Source: Deltaproteobacteria bacterium
GTDB taxonomy: Bacteria; Desulfobacterota; Desulfobacteria; Desulfobacterales; SG8-13
Assembly: GCA_030670715.1 (NCBI GenBank)
Contig: DAOVBC010000026.1
Coordinates: forward strand, 1 to 12,898
Direction of reading: 5' to 3'
DNA: 12,898 nt
A model generated the notes under the pieces. The model did no database searches, was not told the DNA's origin, and worked only from the letters and a program-made list of their open reading frames with translations. This document shows positions 1-6,176 of this stretch, in pieces. Made by a program: the position numbers and the translations under genes. Numbering within the stretch: the stretch's first letter is position 1; every line of letters begins with the position of its first letter.

Positions 1-16
1 GCAAGGAGGAAAGGAA

Positions 17-349
17 ATGGAAATTACTGAAACCAAGCAAAACGATGTCAGCATATTCAAGCTGAACGGTCGCCTTGATTCGAATACTTCTCCTGAGTTG
101 GAAAAAAAACTGGGCGATGCCATGGAAGACGGCACAAAAAGCATGGTGATTGACTTCGAAGACCTGGACTATATTTCCAGTGCCGGTCTAAGGATTATAT
201 TGAAAACGACAAAAGATTTAAAACGGTCGGAAGGCAATATTATTCTGTGCGCCATGCAGGATTATGTGAAAGAAGTATTTGAAATCGCCGGTTTCGATTC
301 TTTTCTTCCCATTGAGCCCACCATGGATGAGGCATTGGCGAAGATCTAA
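17..349 (+). CDS. STAS-domain anti-sigma-factor antagonist
   Basis: This 110-residue protein is a complete single STAS domain, the usual length for SpoIIAA/RsbV-type anti-anti-sigma factors. In that family the unphosphorylated protein binds an anti-sigma serine kinase in the cytoplasm and frees a sigma factor or other partner; phosphorylation of a conserved Ser/Thr blocks this. Visible evidence: the early beta strand and LNGRLDSNTSPELEKKL segment (residues 16-32), the hydrophobic strand SMVIDFEDLDYIS, and the phospho-site loop ISSAGLR at 53-59, where Ser54 or Ser55 is the likely acceptor. The ATG is supported by a strong Shine-Dalgarno AAGGAGG at 3-9, seven bases upstream. No kinase or PP2C phosphatase partner lies in the window; such partners could lie to the left. 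It converges with the large - strand gene set and is probably unrelated to it. Family assignment is confident; its target is unknown. Confidence 0.93.
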   Translation: MEITETKQNDVSIFKLNGRLDSNTSPELEKKLGDAMEDGTKSMVIDFEDLDYISSAGLRIILKTTKDLKRSEGNIILCAMQDYVKEVFEIAGFDSFLPIEPTMDEALAKI

Positions 350-379
350 TTATTCGCCACAGAGACTTAATTCATCATG

Positions 380-462
380 TTTTAGGTTTTACGTTTTAGG
401 TTTTAGGCCAAAGAAACATTTTTATTTTCAATCACTTAAAACTTAATACCTAAAACTTAAAA
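380..462. repeat. TTTTAGG heptamer tandem repeat with inverted arms
   Basis: Four contiguous 7-bp units occupy 380-407 (TTTTAGG, TTTTACG, TTTTAGG, TTTTAGG). Four units in the complementary orientation occupy 435-462 (CTTAAAA, CTTAATA, CCTAAAA, CTTAAAA). With the flanking ATG at 377-379 and CAT at 463-465 the two arms form an imperfect, AT-rich stem of about 30 bp with a loop of about 27 bases. The function is unknown; a transcript from either strand could fold here. Confidence 0.85.
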
Positions 463-511
463 CATTTGTAATAATATTTTCTCTGTGGACTCTGACTTCG
501 GCGAGCTCCCC

Positions 512-540
512 TCGACAAGCTCGGGGCTTGAGCCTGTCGA
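512..540. repeat. Short GC-rich palindrome (TCGACA...TGTCGA type)
   Basis: TCGACAAGCTC at 512-522 pairs with GAGCCTGTCGA at 530-540 with one mismatch, around the 7-base loop GGGGCTT. It resembles dispersed intergenic palindromes of the TTCGACAAGCTC/GAGCCTGTCGAA type that I recall from several bacterial genomes; that comparison is from memory. No T-run follows on either strand, so I do not call it a terminator. Confidence 0.65.
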
Positions 541-581
541 AAGCAGTCGAGTCGTGATCTCTGTGGTGAAATTTACTTCTT

Positions 582-965
582 TCATCTCATCCCCACCAGT
601 CCGCGACTTCCCAGTTCGCGTAAAAATCGGGTTACCGCTACTTCTGCCTCTCGCGGGTGCAACTGATGCTTTTCGGTAAATTCCTGGATCATCTTGCGGA
701 CGGTGCGTTTGCCGTCAATAAGATCCCACACCTCTGTACCCAGAGCGTCCAGCTGCAGCTTTTTATGTATCGTGCCGCTTGCCGGTCCGCCAAAACGTTT
801 TATCAAACCGGAAAACCAGGGGCGCACGGTTGCCGAATAGGAAAGAAGAACATCACCGGTTTCCAGGCGTGATTCATTTACCTGAAGTGTCTTTGCCGGC
901 GTGGATTGCAGGGCTTCCGCCCGGGAGATTCCACTTTGTTTGCGATTTTTTTTAAAGGCTTTCAT
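582..965 (-). CDS. PqqD-like (RiPP-recognition-element fold) protein
   Basis: The 127-residue product carries a PqqD-type domain in its C-terminal half. Residues 72-126 show the family pattern LDALGTEVWDLIDGKRTV, then a helix, then FLRELGSRGLVGM. In PqqD and related RiPP recognition elements this winged-helix fold binds the leader of a precursor peptide and delivers it to a radical SAM or other modifying enzyme. Here there is an extra N-terminal segment of about 70 residues, basic at its start (KAFKKNRKQ), and no modifying enzyme or precursor gene in the window, so the family's usual role cannot be assumed. I chose the ATG at 965; a TTG at 1001 would add 12 residues. The ATG lies 14 bp inside the end of the upstream 300-residue gene, which points to translational coupling. 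It is the last gene of the - strand set. Fold assignment is fairly firm; function is open. Confidence 0.82.
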   Translation of the reverse strand: MKAFKKNRKQSGISRAEALQSTPAKTLQVNESRLETGDVLLSYSATVRPWFSGLIKRFGGPASGTIHKKLQLDALGTEVWDLIDGKRTVRKMIQEFTEKHQLHPREAEVAVTRFLRELGSRGLVGMR

Positions 966-1854
966 AATTGCGACAGATCCGGTTGAACGCTTCGCGGTCA
1001 ATCGGCTGATTTCCTTCCATTTGGACGCAGAGGATGCGGTTTTTTTCTTCCACGTGCCAAAGTCGGATGCACCGATAAGGGGGTTTCCCTTGCAAACGGT
1101 TTTTCCAGAGTGACCCTATCGATGAAGGGGCAATGCTGCCTTCTGCAACTGCCGTCTCGACCATTTCAATTGACAGGGATTGTTTGCCGAAAAGGTCAAA
1201 ACGCACGCTGGCTATTTCTTTCAGGTTGTGAGTCGTAAGAAGAATCAACGCCGGACTCCAGCGATGCAGCGTCATCTGCTGCTTTCCATTCGAAAAGGCC
1301 AGCTCGAAATCCCCCGCATCAAAGCGGTGGCTTTTCAACTTATATTCCGCAGGCACCTCAGCGCGAATATCGTACACGGCCCAGAGCGTCGTACGATTTT
1401 GACTGTGATCGAGAAAAGATGCCAGCATTCGGCGGGTCACGGAACCGGTTCTGTCAGAGTCCCTGTAAAAAAACTGAATCAGCGTCGCGTTCCGGCATTG
1501 CGGACAATAGACGATGGCCCCTCTGCCGGCGACTGATTCCGCGTGCCAGGAAAATCCGGTCGTATGGTAGTCCTCCAGTGCTTCCGCCCATGCCGCCGGC
1601 AGCGGCCCTTCGCGTAAGGTTTTCCGAAGCCGCCTGCGATGGAAAGCGGCAAGACGTCTCAGCTGGGACTTGTGTGAAAACCTGCCTCTGACCGGATTCC
1701 ATTTCAGCTCCAGCACCGGCCCCTCTTCTGTCTCGAGCATCAAATACTGCAAACCTATCTGCCCGATTTCCCAGTCCACGGGGCAGTCAAAACGAATACC
1801 GTTCCAGGCGATCTGGCGCCAGGGTGTGTGTGCGGTATCTACCACGTTACTCAA
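952..1854 (-). CDS. Hypothetical protein, 300 aa, with CPQC motif
   Basis: I do not recognise this protein. From the TTG at 1854 it is 300 residues, soluble-looking, with no signal peptide and no membrane segment. The likely conserved N-terminal core begins around residue 12 (WRQIAWNGIRFDCPVDWEIG). An arginine-rich stretch covers about 65-81, and a CPQC motif sits at 117-120, a possible half zinc site or redox pair; Cys24 precedes a proline. No ATG lies near the 5' end: the frame is closed by a TAA at 1863-1861, and TTG at 1854 or GTG at 1845 are the candidate starts, neither with a good Shine-Dalgarno, so the start is uncertain. Its end overlaps the PqqD-like gene by 14 bp, suggesting the two products act together. 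It is separated from the upstream transporter-like gene by a repeat-filled spacer of 211 bp. Confidence 0.85.
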   Translation of the reverse strand: MSNVVDTAHTPWRQIAWNGIRFDCPVDWEIGQIGLQYLMLETEEGPVLELKWNPVRGRFSHKSQLRRLAAFHRRRLRKTLREGPLPAAWAEALEDYHTTGFSWHAESVAGRGAIVYCPQCRNATLIQFFYRDSDRTGSVTRRMLASFLDHSQNRTTLWAVYDIRAEVPAEYKLKSHRFDAGDFELAFSNGKQQMTLHRWSPALILLTTHNLKEIASVRFDLFGKQSLSIEMVETAVAEGSIAPSSIGSLWKNRLQGKPPYRCIRLWHVEEKNRILCVQMEGNQPIDREAFNRICRNYESL

Positions 1855-1891
1855 GCAGCTTTAATTTTAAAATATGTTGTTTATCTGAATA

Positions 1892-2019
1892 GATACTGGA
1901 TACTCGATACTGGATATTGGATACTTGATACTGGATACTTGATACTGGATCATGGATTTTTATCTTTTTATAGCTGGTATTAACCTTGATCCAGTATCCA
2001 GAATCCTGGATCCAGGATC
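1892..2019. repeat. GATACTG heptamer tandem repeat with inverted arms
   Basis: Nine contiguous in-phase 7-bp units run from 1892 to 1954 (variants of GATACTG such as GATACTC, GATATTG, GATACTT, GATCATG). After a spacer of about 30 bases, five units in the complementary orientation run from 1985 to 2019 (CTTGATC, CAGTATC, CAGAATC, CTGGATC, CAGGATC). The arms can form a long imperfect hairpin between the 655-residue and 300-residue genes. The rest of the spacer (1855-1891 and 2020-2065) is AT-rich or weakly repeat-like, with no gene seen. Confidence 0.9.
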
Positions 2020-2065
2020 AACTCACATCAAGCATCTATGATCAATGGACATCGAGCTTCCAGTT

Positions 2066-4027
2066 TCAATAAAGCAATCTGCCCAGCGACTTAAGAATCA
2101 GCGCAAACCCCATGGCAAGCATGCCGGTGAGACCCATACCACAGGAAAAACCGGCCAGCAGGACCGGTGCGTATTGCCGCCACATGGCGCCATAACGTTT
2201 GAAAAAGAAAAAACGGCCCAGCAGCGCCCCGATCACTTCCAGGAGATGCCCATGGGGCGCCGTTTGCCCCAGACCCCGAACCACACCGTAGATTAACATG
2301 ACCGGCAGGCCCAGCACCGATAGCAGGGCATATGTAATCAGGCCGAAAAACAGGCCGGCGAACATATAACTCCCCCGCAGCGCCTGGAAAAACAAAGAGT
2401 TGCCTTCCAGAGTTGAGGTTTGCATCAGCAGCGTGTTAAGCGCCTGCAGGTGCCACAATTCCTGGGCATAGGGATAACTGGCTGACGGAATGGGTGCCAG
2501 GCGCCAGATAAACTGTGAAAACATCAGGCTGGCAATCATCACCACCGGAAAAACGACGATTTCAGACTTGATAATGCCCCGCAGGCTGGTTCCCGTTAGT
2601 TCAATTTGCCGGAATTGAACCGTCGCTTCACCGTAGTTGTGAATCGGAATCGGCGCGTACCAGATTTCAATCCCCTGGTAGCCGAAAAATTTGGCCCCGG
2701 CAATAAAACTGGCTTCCCGCACCATGGGCAGACTCACAAACTGACCGGCAATACCCTCCATGCGGGCGGTAATATACGACACAAGCGGTGTGTAAATGAA
2801 ACCGTAGCCCAGAAAGAAAATCCAGGGGAAATTGGGTACCAGCCACACACAAAGGCCGACATACGACAGGGTCGAAAACACATAGATGCCAATGGAAATC
2901 CAGATATTAATATCCCCTCGACCCGGGTGAGACCGCAATAAATCCCTGAGACTGCCCCGTCGGTCGGGTCCGCTTTTTCCAAAAGACCGGAAAACAGACC
3001 AGATACCGATCACCGCGATGGCAAGACCCAGGCCGATGCTAAAACTCATATAAAAATCGAAATTGTTGGCAAATACAGTATCTACCGTTCCCATGCCTTC
3101 GTGCCAGCGGTGAAGGATTCCGTGTCGATAAAGAACCGGGTTGGCCACAAAGGTAATAATAATGCCGATCAGCCCGCCGATAACGGCCCAGAACGGCAGG
3201 ACCATGCCGACAAATACAAGGGTCAAATCGAACTGGATCCCCGTAGCCACCGCCGGCATCACCCGCTCGGTGTGACGGGTCAGTTCAACCCAGGGGATCG
3301 GTATCAGTCGGATCGGCTCCATTAATACAAGGCCTGAAACCGTCGGTAAGAGAACGTAGATACCGCCGAAAATCAGGCCGATCATACTGCCGATGGAAAA
3401 AACCCGCCACTTCCAGCTTTTCTGCTTATCCTCGGTGGACTCGGCCAGGGCCATGGTCCCCAGCGCACCGACCGGAGCCATGGGAAACGGAAGTTTTTCC
3501 ACATCCGATGTCAGCCGGTAGAGCGTGTATCCCAACCCGAAATGGTCGATCCGCTGGATGAGCTGAGTGCCGACAAGCAGCAGAATCGGAATCAGCCAGT
3601 CGCGATGAAAAAAGGTTCGTTCAACCAGAGACGCAGACTCCGAAGATGGCGCGATCCAGGTCGGAATGTATTCGGTCAGACCCAGCATCCTGGCCGCATC
3701 GGACTGCACCAGATACTGACTCCACAGCAGGCCCTGAAATGGTGTGGCCATTGCGGCCCCGGCCATATAGTAGAGCAAAAATATTTCCTGATGTTTCAGT
3801 TCGGTATAAGAGCGCTTGGCCACTTCGGCAAAAAGGATGATGGTCACCCACCGCGCGGCCGGTCCGATACCGGTGCCGATCACCAGCTGCAGGTACATGC
3901 TGCCCGGCATCATCAGAAAACCGATAAAGATCGCCCCGACAACAGTCTTCCAGTCGAAACCCTCTTCAAAGTGATCCGGTGTCTTCAGCAGATCCCGATA
4001 TTCTTTTAGTTCCTTGTCGTCGTACAT
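2066..4027 (-). CDS. Polytopic membrane protein, OPT-like 'peptide transporter' family
   Basis: A very hydrophobic protein of 653 residues with roughly 12-14 membrane segments, spread from about residue 25 to the end. Proteins of this look are often annotated as 'peptide transporter' and resemble the oligopeptide transporter (OPT/YSL) superfamily; I base this on overall pattern (SYITARMEGIAGQ near the middle, followed by a conserved-looking segment with FFGYQGIEIWYAPIP), not on a search, so transport of peptides is unproven. The soluble N-terminus (YDDKELKEYRDLLKTPDHFEEG) probably faces the cytoplasm. The start is ATG at 4027; an in-frame TTG at 4033 would add two residues, and neither has a clear Shine-Dalgarno because a GAGTTAC repeat arm begins at 4035, immediately upstream. 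It lies directly downstream of the DUF6785-type gene, of similar size and topology, and the two may form a pair. Confidence 0.85.
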   Translation of the reverse strand: MYDDKELKEYRDLLKTPDHFEEGFDWKTVVGAIFIGFLMMPGSMYLQLVIGTGIGPAARWVTIILFAEVAKRSYTELKHQEIFLLYYMAGAAMATPFQGLLWSQYLVQSDAARMLGLTEYIPTWIAPSSESASLVERTFFHRDWLIPILLLVGTQLIQRIDHFGLGYTLYRLTSDVEKLPFPMAPVGALGTMALAESTEDKQKSWKWRVFSIGSMIGLIFGGIYVLLPTVSGLVLMEPIRLIPIPWVELTRHTERVMPAVATGIQFDLTLVFVGMVLPFWAVIGGLIGIIITFVANPVLYRHGILHRWHEGMGTVDTVFANNFDFYMSFSIGLGLAIAVIGIWSVFRSFGKSGPDRRGSLRDLLRSHPGRGDINIWISIGIYVFSTLSYVGLCVWLVPNFPWIFFLGYGFIYTPLVSYITARMEGIAGQFVSLPMVREASFIAGAKFFGYQGIEIWYAPIPIHNYGEATVQFRQIELTGTSLRGIIKSEIVVFPVVMIASLMFSQFIWRLAPIPSASYPYAQELWHLQALNTLLMQTSTLEGNSLFFQALRGSYMFAGLFFGLITYALLSVLGLPVMLIYGVVRGLGQTAPHGHLLEVIGALLGRFFFFKRYGAMWRQYAPVLLAGFSCGMGLTGMLAMGFALILKSLGRLLY

Positions 4028-4034
4028 AATCAAT

Positions 4035-4118
4035 GGGTTCCGGGTTACGAGTTACGAGTTACGAGTTATAGGTCGGATTAATACCAACCTGAAACTCGCA
4101 ACTCGAAACCCGCAACTC
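4035..4118. repeat. GAGTTAC heptamer tandem repeat with inverted arms
   Basis: Five in-phase 7-bp units run from 4035 to 4069 (GGGTTCC, GGGTTAC, GAGTTAC, GAGTTAC, GAGTTAT), and four complementary units run from 4091 to 4118 (GAAACTC, GCAACTC, GAAACCC, GCAACTC). AGGT at 4070-4073 and ACCT at 4087-4090 extend the stem, leaving a loop of 13 bases. The repeat occupies essentially the whole spacer between the two membrane-protein genes: one arm abuts the start of the downstream gene, and the other supplies part of the stop codon of the upstream gene. Confidence 0.9.
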
Positions 4119-6174
4119 AACTTGGTAACACCAGATAACTCGCGTAACTGAACAGCCCGATGATGGCCCAGCTGCCGCCCATGAAAAAATCACCGATGAT
4201 CAACCCGATAAAGAAAAACCGCAATTTCTTAAACAGTGCAACGCCGCCGTACCGCATGCACAGAATGTTACAAAGCCACCCGATAAAGAAACTGAACCAG
4301 AGAATTCGCATGGCCGAGCTGTAGGCGGTTAAATACCCGATGGGGTGTATCGGCCACCAGTAAAAACGATGGTAACAGACGACCAGCACCAGCATTACCA
4401 GCGCACCGATCAGTGAAAAAATCAGCACCCAGTCACCGTAGTGCACCGGCGTTTCGATCAGGTTTTGCACATTTTCGTACACAGCCACTGTTGTGCGCGT
4501 GGCCCAGTCCAGTTGCAGTTCTCTAACACCATACTTGTAGCACAGAACCAGCATGGCAAGCAGGGAGACGGCTATTGCGGCTGTCAGGGTTAACATGATG
4601 CTTCCGAGGATAAGCTTTCTGGGGTCCATGCGATGCGTCACCCGGCCCGTGTGCATCAGAGAGGGCATCAGCGACTCCCGCAAATCTACGAAAAGCACCT
4701 TTTGCACAACAGCGGCAAGGACAAGCCCGACAGTGGAGAAAAAACGGGGGCCGAAAATGAAAAGAAGTCCGTCCACAGGGGCGGCGGTCAGCGTAAAATA
4801 GGCAATACCGCCCTGACAGATGACACGGCTTGCCACCAGCATGACCATAAAGAAAGCGCACACAACTAAGAACGAGGTGATCAGTGGTATGCCAAAATAA
4901 TAAAACCAGGCTATAATAAAAACCGAACCGCCGAAAAAGCCCCAGAAGGCAAATCGTAGAGACAGCCATTCCTTGCGGGACGGGTCACTGCTGCCGACCT
5001 GAAACGCCTCGCGTACAACGCCCAGCAGATGTTGCCTCGCCAACCAGAAGAGAAAAACAAAAAATACGGCGTAGGCTCCGATCATCTGGGTTTCTTCAGG
5101 CCGTGCCAGGGTGGGACCGAAGGTGATTCCCAGCTCTGCCGCCGGTATATTGTATCCGAGAATACTTAGAAGACCAAACAGGATTCCGCCCAGTATGAAA
5201 AACGCCCAGAAGGACAGGGAAATTTGCTTGGAGGTGAGAAACGCAAAACCGATAAAAGCCGGATAAATGAAAATTTTGAGCTTGTAGAAACCGGAAAAAA
5301 GACCGTATTTCGGAAAATACGGTCCGGCCAGAATCAGCGTCGGTATATGGGGTACAGCCGGAAAATAAAAATTCAGCCCGTTGATCAGATGCAGCACGAC
5401 CGGAATCATCAATCCGGCTATCATAAAGCGATTGGTCAGAAAACGGCCCAGCACATTGCCGTCAAACGCCTCCTCCATGAGCTGCGGTACACGCAGGAGA
5501 GGAAAGTTCATCCGCTCATTCTCCATGGCCTGCCGGCTGAGCAAATTAACCATGCAGAGCATCACAAAGTAGCAAACGAGAATAAAAACGCTCCAAACCG
5601 CCAGCGGGACAACCCAGGCCGCCCATGGAATATTTGCAAAAACCTCCCACCAGCTCATCTGGCGCCCACCGGAAAGCCCGTCATAAAGCGCTGATACCGC
5701 CTCCGGGCTTTGTGGAAATAGCGCACTCGGGAGCAACGGCTGCAGTACTTCCTCCCAGCGGTTTCCCACGGTGGCAAAGTGATACGGTGCTGTAAGGTTA
5801 ATAAAGAAAGTACGGGCCAGCCCTGTGTAGGCGACCCCTGAAGCCAGAACCATCAATATCCAGGCCATCAGAAGTTCTCTGCCTGTCAGCCAGTCCCATT
5901 TTTTAAACAATTTTTTAACGACTGCCGCGATGAAAGTCATCCAGATCAGAAAGTAAAACGGCGCCAGGGGAAAATGGCCGCCGCCCAGCGGCGTTGCACC
6001 GCGATAAACATTATTAAACGGCGTGATGGCACAGATCGCAATCGCCAGTATAAAACCGATAATAAGCGCGCGAAACCGGATTGGCGCTGCCGGTGCCGGA
6101 CCGGTAGTCGGAGTCCGATCTGCCGGATCCGTACATGTTTTATCGGCCTGAATCGTATCGGGATTCTTCTCCAT
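4117..6174 (-). CDS. DUF6785/DUF6784-type polytopic membrane protein
   Basis: This 685-residue protein has a proline- and threonine-rich soluble N-terminus of about 32 residues and then about 15 hydrophobic segments. The region after the first membrane segment (NNVYRGATPLGGGHFPLAPF) and the C-terminal pattern (WPIHPIGYLTAYSSAMRILW, then FFIGWL and FFFIGLIIGDFFMGGSWAII) match my memory of the paired DUF6785 and DUF6784 domains, a family of unknown function related in look to OPT-type transporters. No substrate site is identifiable. The ATG at 6174 follows the TAG of the fusion gene by two bases, so it is very probably translated by coupling. Its TGA stop (4119-4117) overlaps the outermost heptamer of the GAGTTAC repeat, so the repeat may have changed the last codons. 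Family assignment is fairly confident; role is inferred as envelope transport. Confidence 0.85.
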   Translation of the reverse strand: MEKNPDTIQADKTCTDPADRTPTTGPAPAAPIRFRALIIGFILAIAICAITPFNNVYRGATPLGGGHFPLAPFYFLIWMTFIAAVVKKLFKKWDWLTGRELLMAWILMVLASGVAYTGLARTFFINLTAPYHFATVGNRWEEVLQPLLPSALFPQSPEAVSALYDGLSGGRQMSWWEVFANIPWAAWVVPLAVWSVFILVCYFVMLCMVNLLSRQAMENERMNFPLLRVPQLMEEAFDGNVLGRFLTNRFMIAGLMIPVVLHLINGLNFYFPAVPHIPTLILAGPYFPKYGLFSGFYKLKIFIYPAFIGFAFLTSKQISLSFWAFFILGGILFGLLSILGYNIPAAELGITFGPTLARPEETQMIGAYAVFFVFLFWLARQHLLGVVREAFQVGSSDPSRKEWLSLRFAFWGFFGGSVFIIAWFYYFGIPLITSFLVVCAFFMVMLVASRVICQGGIAYFTLTAAPVDGLLFIFGPRFFSTVGLVLAAVVQKVLFVDLRESLMPSLMHTGRVTHRMDPRKLILGSIMLTLTAAIAVSLLAMLVLCYKYGVRELQLDWATRTTVAVYENVQNLIETPVHYGDWVLIFSLIGALVMLVLVVCYHRFYWWPIHPIGYLTAYSSAMRILWFSFFIGWLCNILCMRYGGVALFKKLRFFFIGLIIGDFFMGGSWAIIGLFSYASYLVLPS

Positions 6175-6176
6175 TT

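Larger units (their letters stand above)
353..570. repeat. Nested inverted repeats filling the convergent spacer
   Basis: The spacer between the convergent STAS and PqqD-like genes holds no gene but is layered with inverted repeats. The outermost pair is TTCGCCACAGAGA at 353-365 with TCTCTGTGGTGAA at 558-570 (one mismatch). A second TCTCTGTGG copy at 480-488 can also pair with 357-365. Inside lie the heptamer inverted arms at 380-462 and the palindrome at 512-540. No GC-rich stem followed by a T-run is seen, so classic termination is not evident, although any of these stems could slow RNA polymerase or block 3'-exonucleases for either transcript. Confidence 0.7.

Noticed and set aside
380..407. 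TTTTAGG units as telomere-like repeat
   Set aside because: Only four units, internal, paired with an inverted arm and one of several unrelated heptamer families; the likeness to telomeric repeats is coincidental.
377..480. Rho-independent terminator for the STAS gene
   Set aside because: The stem is AT-rich with a long loop and the following T-rich stretch is not a clean T-run, so it does not meet the usual pattern.
485..679. Short + strand reading frame across the convergent spacer and the end of the PqqD-like gene
   Set aside because: Its first half is repeat/palindrome sequence and its second half is antisense to a convincing PqqD domain; no ribosome binding site.
1892..2019. Possible CRISPR array
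   Set aside because: Units are 7 bp and contiguous with no spacers, and no cas gene is present.
1855..2065. Small RiPP precursor gene next to the PqqD-like pair
   Set aside because: The spacer is mostly GATACTG repeat, with no start codon plus ribosome binding site leading a convincing small peptide.
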